A DNA stretch of 64,000 nucleotides from Chloroflexota bacterium (GCA_016210565.1 JACQUA010000106.1:30943-94942); one strand, 5' to 3'. Counted from the first letter of the stretch, positions 36,918-47,259 are shown. Notes: generated by a model from the sequence alone, not told the origin. Program-made: numbers and translations.

Positions 36918-37455
36918 AGATTCAAGTCCTTTTCCGGGCTAGTCAACGCTGATCATGCGTGGATGGGGGCGTCCCGATAGAATCGGGATGGCTTCAACCT
37001 TGCCGGGGTGGTCGTTGTCCCCACCCGCAGATATGAAGCTGTGCACTACACCCCCCACGCCGATGCATAATCCGGGATTGAGCAACGCCCACGGTTCGAT
37101 GCCGCATGGCTTCCACAGTCACGCTTGCATTGTCGTTCCATTCCCTGGCTCCGGGATATGATACATTATCTGGACTCCGATGTCATCTGCAAAGACCGGT
37201 ACGACAGGCCGCCGCGCCTGTCGCCGGCTGGTAGTCACGGACAGGATGGCCCGGGAATTTGCGAAACCGGGCCCTCACAGGCGGGACGCCCGTGCCACTG
37301 GCCTGTGCCACTGGACTACGGATTGCAGACGGAAGACCGAGTATTCATGGCCGTCGGGTGGGGAATCTTCAGTCTTTTGATCTTCGAATCCTTCCGACGT
37401 TGACGTCAAGGGGCATCGTGGTTTACACTTCAACCACCCGACCGAGCGAACACAT

Positions 37456-38994
37456 ATGCATCATCGACCTGCACTCTGGAAGGCAAACGCCATCGCCTTT
37501 GCCGGCAGCTCCTGCGTGATGGTGATCGAACTCATCGCGGGCCGGATGCTGGCGCCCTATATCGGCGTGTCACTCTACACGTGGACCAGCATCATCGGAG
37601 TGGTGCTGGCCGGGGTAGCCCTGGGGAACTATGCGGGCGGCAGACTGGCCGACAGATATCGCTCGTCCTCGATTCTGGTCGTCACGTTTTTCGTGGGCGC
37701 TCTGGCCACCGTCGCCATACTGCCGGCCATCAAGACCTTCGCCCCTGCCATCTGGACGGAGAAGGCGCCCGTGATGTTGAGTTTTGCCTTGAAGACCTTC
37801 CTGATCTTCTTCCCGCCCGCCTTCATCCTCAGCATGGTCTCGCCACAGGTCATCAGGCTAACCCTTGTCGATTTGGGGCGCACCGGCGGCATCGTCGGCG
37901 CCATATACGCCGTCTCCACCGCCGGGTCTATCCTGGGCACCTTCATGACCGGCTTCTACCTGGTGCCTCAGTTCGGCACCAGGATGGTGGTCTGGCTGGT
38001 GGCGGGGGTCCTGGTCCTGACCGGCCTGCTGGCCTGGTCCCTCTGGCCGGTCCCGGACGGAAGGAAGCGTTCGCTGAAACATGCGGCCACGGCGCTGGTC
38101 CTTGCCGCGGTGCTGGCGCTTTCCGCCGGCATCTGGCGCGCCCCGGATAGATGGCAGGAGAACTACACCAGGGAGTCCAGCTACTTCACCATCCAGATCA
38201 GGACGTTCGGCGATGAGGACGGCGTTTACAAGGCGCTGGTGCTGGACCACCTCATTCACAGCTTTGTCCTGCCCGATTCCCCCACCAAACTGAAATATCC
38301 CTATCTCAAGGTCTTCGAAGAGATAACACGGTACATTGTGCGGGACGGCCGGCCCCTGAGATCCCTCCATCTCGGCGGCGGGGGCTATTCCTTCCCGCGC
38401 TACCTGGAAGCGGTCTACCCCGGGACGGTGAACGAAGTGGTGGAGATCGACCCCGCGGTGACGGAAGTCGCCCACCAGGAGCTCGGCCTGCCGGCGGACA
38501 CAACCATCAAGACCTACGACCAGGACGCCCGGATCTTCTTGATCGGTCGAAGGGCAACGGAAAGGTACAACATCGTCGTGGGCGATGTATTCAACGACCG
38601 CTCGACTCCCTACCACCTGACCACGGTGGAATTCGGCAGGCTGGTCAAGGCCAACATGGAGAAAGACGGCGTCTACCTGGTCAACATCATCGATGACTAC
38701 CGGCAGGGTAAGTATATGGCGTCTTTCATCCATACGCTGAGGCAGGTCTTTGACAACGTCTACCTGTTCCGCATACCGGAAGAGAGGACCATGGTCATCC
38801 TGGCCACCGACCGGCGCCTGGACCTTGAGGACTATATGAAATCGGTGCTATCGCAGGGGAAGGAAGAGCCGTCCGGGGCGCCTGTCAACCCCCTGGAGCT
38901 GGAGAATTACCTGGCCGCAAAAGACCCCATCCTCCTGACCGATGACTACGTTCCCACGGACATCCTGGTGGCATCCCTGACAGTGAGGAGATAG
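37456..38994 (+). CDS. Fused MFS-type membrane domain + spermidine synthase-like domain protein
   Basis: N-terminal multi-TM (VIELIAGRMLAPYIGVSLYTWTSIIGVVLAGVALGNYAGGRLADR); C-terminal LHLGGGGYSFPRYLEAVYPGTVNEVVEIDPAVTEVAHQELGL. Confidence 0.92.
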   Translation: MHHRPALWKANAIAFAGSSCVMVIELIAGRMLAPYIGVSLYTWTSIIGVVLAGVALGNYAGGRLADRYRSSSILVVTFFVGALATVAILPAIKTFAPAIWTEKAPVMLSFALKTFLIFFPPAFILSMVSPQVIRLTLVDLGRTGGIVGAIYAVSTAGSILGTFMTGFYLVPQFGTRMVVWLVAGVLVLTGLLAWSLWPVPDGRKRSLKHAATALVLAAVLALSAGIWRAPDRWQENYTRESSYFTIQIRTFGDEDGVYKALVLDHLIHSFVLPDSPTKLKYPYLKVFEEITRYIVRDGRPLRSLHLGGGGYSFPRYLEAVYPGTVNEVVEIDPAVTEVAHQELGLPADTTIKTYDQDARIFLIGRRATERYNIVVGDVFNDRSTPYHLTTVEFGRLVKANMEKDGVYLVNIIDDYRQGKYMASFIHTLRQVFDNVYLFRIPEERTMVILATDRRLDLEDYMKSVLSQGKEEPSGAPVNPLELENYLAAKDPILLTDDYVPTDILVASLTVRR

Positions 38995-39348
38995 CTCCCA
39001 CCGGCGGCACAGGCGTCAGCCCGTCTCAAGAGTCCCTCTCCCTTGATGGGAGATGCCAGGAGAGGGTGACAAGCCCCGGAAAGTCCTATTATCCCGGATT
39101 ATGCACGCGCAGGGCGGGGTTGTAGCCGCAGGTCTTTAGCCTGCGGTGGTGGTGAACAAGTAAAGTACTCAGATAGGCCGTGCATAGTCCGGGATTATTG
39201 TGACTTATTGTGACGCTCGCGCCCCCAGCGAGCGAACGGGCAAGATGCCCGTTCTACCGGTTTTGAAACAGGCTGGCGTCCCCGCCGGTCAATCGCGGTT
39301 TTCATTCTTGAAGGGGCCTGGCCGGCCAGTCATGAAAGGATTGACTCA

Positions 39349-39507
39349 TCATTCGCCCCCGGTCCAGTTGGGCATCATCATTCGCGATTTTGGTTCAGGC
39401 TTGTCAGGCTTGGGTATTAGAGTATAGAAGAGCGGCGGCTGGGCCTTCTCCTCCCGCGATTTGCTTGCCAGAAACTCCATCTCTCTTTCCCTGTCTATGA
39501 AGTCCAT
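39349..39507 (-). pseudogene. N-terminal remnant of an AAA/archaeal-type ATPase (MDFIDREREMEFLASKSREEKAQPPLFY...)
   Basis: Matches the conserved N-terminal 'FIDREREMEFL' of DUF234-type ATPases, then reads into repeat sequence before Walker A. Confidence 0.45.
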
Positions 39508-39529
39508 ATCTCGGGCCTCCGAAACTAAT

Positions 39530-39543
39530 ATACTCTAGAGTAT
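39530..39543. promoter_or_regulatory. Perfect 14-bp palindrome ATACTCTAGAGTAT upstream of the ATPase remnant (possible operator)
   Basis: Self-complementary; 23 bp upstream of the 39507 start; a further half-site 'gagtat' lies nearby. Confidence 0.4.
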
Positions 39544-39726
39544 CAAACTCCTGAGTATATAGCTCTCCCAAGGGACCGCCCACCTATGCAGAACACCAGC
39601 CGCGCGGGGATGACGGGCTCCTCACCGGCAGGAATCTTGCCGGGCAAGGTAACGGCCAACGGCGCCCCCGCATCTCACCACAGTGGAAAGCATACCTGGT
39701 CCTCCCGCACAACACCTCACTTTGCG

Positions 39727-40575
39727 CTACTTGTTCCACGGCCACTTGAATTGGTCTCTCAGGCAGGCTTCTATCCGCTTTCGGGCTTCTTTGCCCTCAG
39801 TCACCCGAGAAAACCACAGTTCGATCTTAGCCCCTTTTCGAGCTTCCAAAAGGACTGATTTGTTTATCCGGCAGTTCGTTGACCGGCCGTACTTGTAGCA
39901 GTTTCTCGGAGATATGTGTCCGTAACCCGAGTTGAACCTATCTGAGAGACTTTGGCATTCCCCTACGTACATCCTTTCCCCATCGGAGGTCAAAATGTAA
40001 TTCCCGGCTTGATGCCGCATTTGAGTGCCGATATTGAACTCGCAGAACTCCCCCTCGCCGTCCGGGTCCAGCCGTGGCAACCCATGTTGGTTCGCATACC
40101 TCGATTGAGGGCGAAAGGTTTCAATGGCTCCGCAACGGTCGGTCTCCGGCAAGATATCGGCGACTTTTCGAAACATCACGCTGCCCAACGAAATGGCGGA
40201 GCTGCCGGTGCAACTTCCTTCGGCAGTTATCGTCGCAGGTTCCAGGACATTCGCAGACCGCGGCGCGGACCCGACGGACCGTTTGAACTTCGTTCCGGCG
40301 GAGTTTTGGCCGTGAACTTTGTCACGCGGGAGATAGTACCTTATCTTGAGGCGGGCACCGTTTCCTTTCGGGGGCCCGTCCAAAATCTGGTCTCCTTCGT
40401 GCATGTTGCCGCGCAAAACACTGCAGCATGTCGGCATCCGGTGGTGGTGACCGGGATATTCCCCGACTCGCTGGTGCAGGTCACCTGCGCGGACGTCAAC
40501 GTGAGAGTCGCCTTTCCCCTCGGAATCGGTAAAAACATCGTTGAGCGCTTGCTGGAAATCTCGCTTCGTCGGCAT
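39727..40575 (-). CDS. Protein with a conserved CC/GD/LPR domain and a C-terminal GIY-YIG nuclease-like domain
   Basis: C-term GNYILTSDGERMYVGECQSLSDRFNSGYGHISPRNCYKYGRSTNCRINKSVLLEARKGAKIELWF; SD aaaggagg before ATG 40575. Confidence 0.7.
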   Translation of the reverse strand: MPTKRDFQQALNDVFTDSEGKGDSHVDVRAGDLHQRVGEYPGHHHRMPTCCSVLRGNMHEGDQILDGPPKGNGARLKIRYYLPRDKVHGQNSAGTKFKRSVGSAPRSANVLEPATITAEGSCTGSSAISLGSVMFRKVADILPETDRCGAIETFRPQSRYANQHGLPRLDPDGEGEFCEFNIGTQMRHQAGNYILTSDGERMYVGECQSLSDRFNSGYGHISPRNCYKYGRSTNCRINKSVLLEARKGAKIELWFSRVTEGKEARKRIEACLRDQFKWPWNK

Positions 40576-41530
40576 TCTGAATAGGCCTCCTTTCATGATG
40601 TCGCCCGCAGAGTTCATTGCCATCTTGGCAGTCCACTGCGCGAAGCGCAAAGCCGCATGGTCCCGGCCTCCGGCTGCCTACCAGAACCTGGCTGGAAGTT
40701 CCCCCGTAGTTCGCCTTGAAATAGGAAATGGCATTGTCGTAATCACACAACCGGGCATAACAGAAGAACCCCATCCCGGCCAGATTATTGAGCTTTTCTT
40801 CTTTTTCATATTCATAAGTTGAGCCGAATGCTTGTTTCTTCGAGGGCTGTTCTCTCTTGATGACATCAATAAGCTCGCTGCACCTGGCTATGGTCATCTC
40901 TTTCAGGTCCGGGGTCCTGGCGAATTCCAGTATCACCGCCATCAGATTGTCGCGGAGCGTATGCCTGTCCGAGGCATTATTGACCATGGAAAGCAGGGCA
41001 TTTCTTATGAAGGTGGCCTTGTCTTCACACTGGTATTTCAGGGAAAGAACCTTCCGAAAGAATTCTTCCTGCGCAATACCTACGGACCCGAAGGGATCAT
41101 CGCCACTGAACAGAATATAGCTGCAGGAGTAGCACAGCAGGTTGTACAACTTCTCCAATATCGCCGCCGCCTGAGATACGTTCTCTTTGTCGGCGGCAAG
41201 CAATAAGTCTTTATATAACCGTTTCACAATGAAACGCCATTTGGGGCGCTCGCTCTTCGGAACAAAGCTGTTCGGCGCGAAGTAATACTGTTTATAGGCA
41301 TCTTCAATGAACTCGTTGGCCTCATACTCCAACCAGTCAATGTCCGGCGGTTCCTCCTGCTTGCTTCCCCGTCCTGATTGGACGGAGGAGTTGGGGTCCC
41401 TCAAAAGACCATCAATGTCATTCTTTTCCTTGATAGCTTTGGGCATCGCTTTGTATAGCCGGGTGATGATCACCCTCAATTCGTCCCGGGAGTGTTTTTG
41501 AATTACGTCTCTGACTTCAGCTATTTTCAT
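40496..41530 (-). CDS. Hypothetical alpha-helical protein; 3' end overlaps the GIY-YIG gene and may be frameshifted
   Basis: Long ORF MKIAEVRDVIQKHSRDELRVIITRLYKAMPKAIKEKNDIDGLL...; its last ~50 codons look like off-frame coding sequence. Confidence 0.65.
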   Translation of the reverse strand: MKIAEVRDVIQKHSRDELRVIITRLYKAMPKAIKEKNDIDGLLRDPNSSVQSGRGSKQEEPPDIDWLEYEANEFIEDAYKQYYFAPNSFVPKSERPKWRFIVKRLYKDLLLAADKENVSQAAAILEKLYNLLCYSCSYILFSGDDPFGSVGIAQEEFFRKVLSLKYQCEDKATFIRNALLSMVNNASDRHTLRDNLMAVILEFARTPDLKEMTIARCSELIDVIKREQPSKKQAFGSTYEYEKEEKLNNLAGMGFFCYARLCDYDNAISYFKANYGGTSSQVLVGSRRPGPCGFALRAVDCQDGNELCGRHHERRPIQNADEARFPASAQRCFYRFRGERRLSR

Positions 41531-41635
41531 GTGTAGAAGGGTCCCCCGAAGGAAAATACACAGGGGTTAGCAAGGGAAATCGGGCATTGGTGTTTGTCCG
41601 CCTCTCACCCCGACCCTTCGGGGTGGTACCGGCGG

Positions 41636-42991
41636 TCAGGGCCGGGCGAGCACGGCCGCAGCGAGTTCTCCGATGTCTCCGAGTCCGGCCAGACCCGCTA
41701 CGAGGCGACGGATGGTGTTCACCCTCTCCTCGGGCAGCACCCCCAGACTGAGCCTGGCAAACTTCTCGTGGAGGTCCTTCCGGAAAGAAGGGTCCCCAGG
41801 TGATCCCCTGGGGACAAGGACCGTCTCCGTGAAAGTCTCCCCCTCCCGCGACTTGATGCTCACCTTCGCCATGCCGCGGCGGCGCTCCACCTCCTCGTCA
41901 GGCACTACTTTGATGCAGCGCATGAACTTCAGCGTCTCCGGGTCGGTCATGGCCGCCGGGGTGAAGTCGTCCACCCAGACATTACGGCTTATCAATGCCC
42001 GCGCGATGCAATAGGGAATGCCATACTGCGCCGCCATGACGTCCGGGACGTCGTAATAGGCGTGCTGGTCGCAGGCCTGGGCCGCGTTGCCGCCCACCAC
42101 TACCTCGCTGATATCTTCCGGCGATAGGTCCTGCGCCTCAGCGATCTTTATGGCCGCGTCGATCTGGGCATGGATGGTCCGGCAGCAGGGATAGGGCTTG
42201 ATGGTCGTCTCCATCAATTTGAAGGTCTTGCCGAGGTCCCGGGTCAGCAGCGACAGGTCGGCCTCGCGGTCGAACACCCGGCAGAAGCCGTATTCGCCAT
42301 CCAGCAGGGTGCTGGCTGCGGTGAAACCCCTGGCCGCCAGCACCGCCGACAGGACGCCATCGTGGGCGCCTTTCCCGGAGAAGAACCTCTTCTCCATCGT
42401 CCCTTCCTTGAAAAACTCCATGAGACCGGTATGCTGGTTGGCCGCCAGACCCAGGGCGGATACCAGCTTCTTTTCGTCCAGCTTGAGAAGCTTGCCGGCG
42501 GCAGCGGCGGCCCCGAAAGAGCCGAGAATCCCGGTGGCGTGATGCCCGTGGCGGATGACCTTGGCGTCATGGATGGCCGAACCGATCCGGCCTATCACCT
42601 CGTAACCGGCAACGACGGCAGCGACGAAGTCCCGGCCGGTGCAATGAAGGTCCTCCCCCACCGCCAGGGCCGCCGGAATCACCACCCCGCCGGGATGAAA
42701 GGGAGTCAGGGTATCGTCAAGCTCGAAGGCGTGGGACATGACGCCGTTGGCCAGGGCGGCGCTCCGGGGGATAGTTTTATGCCCGCTGAGGAACATCGTG
42801 CTTTGTTCCTTGCCGCCCTCGCTGATTACCTGGTCGGTCACCATCTGCGCCCACGGGGTGGTGGAACCGAAGATGCAGACCCCCAGGTGGTCGAGGACGA
42901 GGTCCGCTGTCCTGGACACGACCTCCGCGGGTATGTCGCCGAATTGCAGCGATGCTATGTAGCCGGCCATCTCCTGGCTTGCTGTTGGCAT
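41636..42991 (-). CDS. MmgE/PrpD family protein
   Basis: LVLDHLGVCIFGSTTPWAQM, ANGVMSHAFELDDTLTPFHPGGVVIPAALAVGE, GSFGAAAAAGKLLKLDEKKLVSALGLAANQHTGLMEF. Confidence 0.93.
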   Translation of the reverse strand: MPTASQEMAGYIASLQFGDIPAEVVSRTADLVLDHLGVCIFGSTTPWAQMVTDQVISEGGKEQSTMFLSGHKTIPRSAALANGVMSHAFELDDTLTPFHPGGVVIPAALAVGEDLHCTGRDFVAAVVAGYEVIGRIGSAIHDAKVIRHGHHATGILGSFGAAAAAGKLLKLDEKKLVSALGLAANQHTGLMEFFKEGTMEKRFFSGKGAHDGVLSAVLAARGFTAASTLLDGEYGFCRVFDREADLSLLTRDLGKTFKLMETTIKPYPCCRTIHAQIDAAIKIAEAQDLSPEDISEVVVGGNAAQACDQHAYYDVPDVMAAQYGIPYCIARALISRNVWVDDFTPAAMTDPETLKFMRCIKVVPDEEVERRRGMAKVSIKSREGETFTETVLVPRGSPGDPSFRKDLHEKFARLSLGVLPEERVNTIRRLVAGLAGLGDIGELAAAVLARP

Positions 42992-43147
42992 TGGTTACCT
43001 CCCTCTTTGGATTACGGGCAAAGGGTGCGCGAGACCCCCGTCAATGCGCTCCAACGCGGCAGAGTTCTGGCCAGACCAGCGACCAGACCGCAATGAAACC
43101 GTACCCAATGCTACGCCCACCACGCCCGAGTGCGTTGCAGAACCGAC

Positions 43148-46100
43148 CTACCTGATACTGACACCACCGGCAGCAAGTCTGGCAGCCACGTTATTGCCGA
43201 GCGAATCAGACAACAGGTTGACGCTCACTCCCAGGGTTGTTGATCTTCCTACCGGCCCCACCGCGGAGATATTTAAGTAGGCGATCTCGCTGTCTTTGGT
43301 GACGCCTGGTATCTGGGGGTCGAAGCCGGCGAGCGACACGATCCCCTTGCCGTTGTCGATCCTGAACGCGGCTGGCTTCCCAAGCGGCCCTGGGCCGCCG
43401 TCGACGGAATCCACCCTGATCACACCCGGGTCAAATGTTACCCTTATCTCATAGGCGCCAACGCCTGCTTTTCCGGTTATGTTCCTCAGAGTGATGGGCA
43501 CCCGGCCGGTGTACCCCCGGCCTAGCTGCAGTGAGCCTGTCTCCAGCACCGCCTCGCCTCCCGACCTGGTAGCGTAAGCCGATGAAGACGCTTCAACCCA
43601 GTCGAAGAATTCGTCGCGTAGGTTCACGCGATATTGCGATATAAACAAGGCATCGTTCATGTCTATTTTGTCATAGGGCTCATTGTGTTGGGGCGAAGCG
43701 GCGTTAACTGCGTTCAGGTCGCTCAGCGGCCTTATTCCTACTCTGTACTGGGCAATAAACATGGCGTCGTTCATGTCAACGTCGTTCTCAGGGTTCTCGT
43801 CGAAATCTTCCTTGGCGTCACCCCTCTGGTATTGCCTGCGGTAAGCTGTCTGCACTCCGACGTATCTGTCTAACCCGGCGAGGATATCATAGACCAGATA
43901 CAGGTCATACGCTTTCTTGGCCGAACCGTCAAGCGAGAGGCCCATCCTGGCCAGTTTCAGTGGCGCCTGATAGCCATATTCCCAGGTGGTGTAGTAGAAC
44001 CGGGCTCGGCCCTGGTCGTCATCAATCTGGACTGAATCGAGATGGTCAAACGGATAGTCCCCGGGTTCAACGCCGATGACGCGGACCGGGTGACGGTTGG
44101 CGTGCGGCGGATCGTAGTCCGGGTCCAGACCCGGGTAGGTCGCGTTCGCGACGTATCTTCTTATGCCGCCTGGAACGTTCGCCGCGTTCCCGGGCGGATA
44201 GGTCGAAGCCACCCGGGGCTCGGTCACGCTATCAATAAACACCGGGGCAAAGGTGGACTCGTCAGCGGCCCTCACCTCCTGGTCCAAGGAGGTGTAAGCA
44301 TAGAGTTGGTCCGTCACCAGCCAGGCGATGCCCAGGTAGTTGGATGTCTCACTGCTGTAAGCCCTGAACACCTTCGCCCTGTAGTTGGCAGCGACAGCCG
44401 GGTAAAAGTCCACCAGTTGAAAGTTGTCGACATCAGAGAGCGAAGTAGCTACTAACTCCACTTCCTGGCCTTGCTGGTCCAGCCGGTGAATCTCAAGGTA
44501 AAGCCGGGTGTCCAGGTTGCTGAAATACCAGTAGTCTGCCGGGACGTTGGAGTCCCAGTTTATGGCCACCCTCACCCGTTTGCCTGGCGCCCCCCAGAAC
44601 TCGGGGCTGGTCGTGTACCATCCGCCCGGGAAGTCGGACGTCAAGTTAACTTGCGCCCACTGGTACTTCGCAAACTGTGCCATGTAATCGGCGAGCTCCA
44701 GGTCAATCGCTCCGGCGCCGTCTGTGTCGTCCACGCCCAACTGATTGACGGGACTGCCTTCGATGTTGTGGATGGCGCTCGCCATCAGGATGGCTTTTAT
44801 GGCCTCTGGTTTCCCCTCCAGGGATGGCTTCCTGTGAAACAAGGAGGCGATGGCCCCGGTCACCTGGGGGGCAGCGAGACTGGTGCCGGAAAGAGCCCCG
44901 CTGGTGATCCACGGGGCTTGATTGCTCGTGGTGTACACGGATTGGCCCACGGCCACCAGCTCGGGTTTCTCATTCCCGCGACTCGATAAGTTCTTCGAAC
45001 TCGAAGGCGGCCACATGGCGTCCGCGTTCCAGCGGGCGGTATCGTTGTCGGTGTACCCGCCCACGGTGATAACGTTGTAACCCTTCCCGGGGGAGTCGAT
45101 GGAGTACAGGGGGTACTGCCCCATGTTGCCAGACGTAGCCACCACCGAGACCCGCCTGTGCCTCACCACCCAGTCGTAGAACAGGTCGGAAGTGATGAGG
45201 TCCGGCATGTTCCCGTCTGCCCCCCAGCTCAGGTTGACCACTTTGGCTTCAACGGTGGGATCGATCAGTTCGAAGGTGGCCTGTTGATAAAACAGCGGAG
45301 GGTCATAGCCGATGTGGGCGCTGTATATCTCGGCCTGGGGGGCAATGCCCTTGTATCTGGGGTGGGAGCTCGCGGCCACGCCGGCCACGTTGGTCGGGTG
45401 CTCGGCCGGCGCCGGGGTGGGGCTATGAACGTAATGAACCCTGGGGGCCAGGTACGGATTGCTCGGGTTCACCCCATCCGAGTCGGCTATGCCGATCTTT
45501 CTGCCGAGGCCCGTGACCTGCCGCTGCCAGGCGCCGGGAGCGCCATCGCTTGGGCTTGCGGTGTCGATATTCTGCCTGAAGGACCTGCGACTGATCCCGC
45601 CCGTCGCGCCCATCCCTGCCACGTCTTCCCTCGCTTTCAGTTCCTCGATGAACCACTTTGGTAACCTGCCGGTTACGGCCGAGGAACCCTTCAGGAGCTC
45701 GACGTCGTACCCCCTGCTCTTGATGTAGTCAATCAGTGGCTGCGCCAGGGCGGCCCCCTGCCTGATGATTTCAGTGCTGACTTCAGTCTCGTATTGCTGC
45801 CAGCGTTTGGCGTCATAGGGCACCCGGGTGGGGGGCGGGATTGGTCCGAAGTAAAGGTCCGGATAGTTCTTCTGGACCTGCTTCCTGATAGCCTCCGGGT
45901 CCAGTCCTTTCACTCCGACGGTAACGTCGATGAGGTCCCCCGGCGCGGCCTTTTCCAGTTGGCCCCACAGCAAAGGATCGGTCTTGCCGTACTTGTTGGC
46001 GCGGGCGACATTTTCGGCGTTGTCAAGCGCGATGTAGTCGAATACCCTCCCCTGGGCATCGACGGCGATCGACCAGAATCTCATCTTCTCTGACGGCAGT

Positions 46101-46444
46101 TTTCGTGACTTATTGTTGTGCACGACGGCATGGCGGACTGCCACGTTGGTAAGGAGAAAGTTTCTGACGTCGCTTACATCGCTCTCTAGGTCGGCAATCG
46201 GGATGCCGTACGTCTCCGAAATGTGTTTGAAAGCTATCCTGACAAAGTCTTCGTGACTGAGAGGGAAGGGGGTCGCCGCGGCCGCAGGGGCCGGGGCGGC
46301 CGACCCCTGTGGGGCGGGCACCCCCCCGGGCGGGTAGGCATTGAGGAAAGGCGGGGTAGGCCGGGCGGGTGTCTCGCAACCCGGGATTACCAGCGCGGCG
46401 ATCATTCCGAACGTGAGGATGGATGCTAGGACCCTTTTATCCAT
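43148..46444 (-). CDS. Secreted S8 (subtilisin-like) serine protease with dockerin-like repeats and a C-terminal cohesin-like domain
   Basis: Signal/lipobox near MIAALVIPGC; catalytic segments KIGIADSDG, AEHPTNVAGVAAS, GTSLAAPQVTGAIASL; dockerin-like DFDENPENDVDMNDAMFIAQY and DKIDMNDALFISQY; cohesin-like GRVPITLRNITGKAGVGAYEIRVTFDPGVIRV. Start 46444 preferred over listed 47017. Confidence 0.88.
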   Translation of the reverse strand: MDKRVLASILTFGMIAALVIPGCETPARPTPPFLNAYPPGGVPAPQGSAAPAPAAAATPFPLSHEDFVRIAFKHISETYGIPIADLESDVSDVRNFLLTNVAVRHAVVHNNKSRKLPSEKMRFWSIAVDAQGRVFDYIALDNAENVARANKYGKTDPLLWGQLEKAAPGDLIDVTVGVKGLDPEAIRKQVQKNYPDLYFGPIPPPTRVPYDAKRWQQYETEVSTEIIRQGAALAQPLIDYIKSRGYDVELLKGSSAVTGRLPKWFIEELKAREDVAGMGATGGISRRSFRQNIDTASPSDGAPGAWQRQVTGLGRKIGIADSDGVNPSNPYLAPRVHYVHSPTPAPAEHPTNVAGVAASSHPRYKGIAPQAEIYSAHIGYDPPLFYQQATFELIDPTVEAKVVNLSWGADGNMPDLITSDLFYDWVVRHRRVSVVATSGNMGQYPLYSIDSPGKGYNVITVGGYTDNDTARWNADAMWPPSSSKNLSSRGNEKPELVAVGQSVYTTSNQAPWITSGALSGTSLAAPQVTGAIASLFHRKPSLEGKPEAIKAILMASAIHNIEGSPVNQLGVDDTDGAGAIDLELADYMAQFAKYQWAQVNLTSDFPGGWYTTSPEFWGAPGKRVRVAINWDSNVPADYWYFSNLDTRLYLEIHRLDQQGQEVELVATSLSDVDNFQLVDFYPAVAANYRAKVFRAYSSETSNYLGIAWLVTDQLYAYTSLDQEVRAADESTFAPVFIDSVTEPRVASTYPPGNAANVPGGIRRYVANATYPGLDPDYDPPHANRHPVRVIGVEPGDYPFDHLDSVQIDDDQGRARFYYTTWEYGYQAPLKLARMGLSLDGSAKKAYDLYLVYDILAGLDRYVGVQTAYRRQYQRGDAKEDFDENPENDVDMNDAMFIAQYRVGIRPLSDLNAVNAASPQHNEPYDKIDMNDALFISQYRVNLRDEFFDWVEASSSAYATRSGGEAVLETGSLQLGRGYTGRVPITLRNITGKAGVGAYEIRVTFDPGVIRVDSVDGGPGPLGKPAAFRIDNGKGIVSLAGFDPQIPGVTKDSEIAYLNISAVGPVGRSTTLGVSVNLLSDSLGNNVAARLAAGGVSIR

Positions 46445-46821
46445 TGAATACCTCCTCCTACCTGATAAACCACCGAATGCCGCCCCTTTTGACTGAGACC
46501 AACCAAACAGCTTTCCCGAAGCGGACGATGCCGGACCCAGTGTGCAGGCCGTCCGGTCTCGATTGCGCTTCGCCGTTAGCTGAATCGCCCACCGGCGAAG
46601 CCATTGGTGGGGCCTGGCTGGGGCGATGTCCGATACAATGTTATGACACTGAAAAGGAAAAATCAAGACGCTTTTGAGGCGGAACCTCCCCCGAAACTCG
46701 GCCGCGCATGGCCGGCAGCCGGCCGCCAGGGGCGTCACCTTTTCAAAAACCGGACGCCGGGTCCGGAGGCCTATCGGTACCGGGACCCGCAGGCAGGGAC
46801 GCCTGCGGCACCCCCAGGCAG

Positions 46822-47259
46822 TCATACCAGTTGCTCCAGCCGGGACTGGAGGCGGGCCAGGGTCTCCCCGGCCAGGCCCCGGAGCATCCCGATGAGGAGC
46901 AGCCGTTCGATGAGACCCATCCCCTCCGCTGCCGTCGTGCAGATGATCTCCGTTCTGTTCTCTTCCACTGCGGTCAGGGCGAAGGTCACCCTCATGCGCT
47001 GGCGGACGATGCCCCATTTGCTTCTGGCGGTGAGCAGGCAGCCCAGCGACTCAGGTGGGGCGTTGTCCACGAGTTGCCCCTGGAAGAACAGGGTCAGGCA
47101 GCCCGGCCCCACCTTCTGCCGGAGCTCGGCGTTGAAGGCGTTCTCACTCAGGAGGTCGATCTTCTCCAGGGGAAGCGAATAGAATATGGCGCTTCCCAGG
47201 AGGTCCCAGACGGTGTCGCGGGAAGCTTCGATGGCAAAGGTCTTTTCAGCTATCAGCAT
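46822..47259 (-). CDS. SRPBCC/CoxG-like family protein
   Basis: MLIAEKTFAIEASRDTVWDLLGSAIFYSLPLEKIDLLSE... typical START/SRPBCC N-terminus. Confidence 0.7.
   Translation of the reverse strand: MLIAEKTFAIEASRDTVWDLLGSAIFYSLPLEKIDLLSENAFNAELRQKVGPGCLTLFFQGQLVDNAPPESLGCLLTARSKWGIVRQRMRVTFALTAVEENRTEIICTTAAEGMGLIERLLLIGMLRGLAGETLARLQSRLEQLV

Noticed and set aside
35505-36980. 491-aa plus-strand ORF
   Set aside because: Antisense to the well-supported LeuC-like gene; low-complexity Arg/Gly/Pro-rich translation typical of shadow ORFs in GC-rich DNA.
46445-47017. N-terminal extension of the S8 protease ORF
   Set aside because: Overlaps the SRPBCC gene and lacks signal-peptide character; Met at 46444 begins a signal peptide/lipobox.
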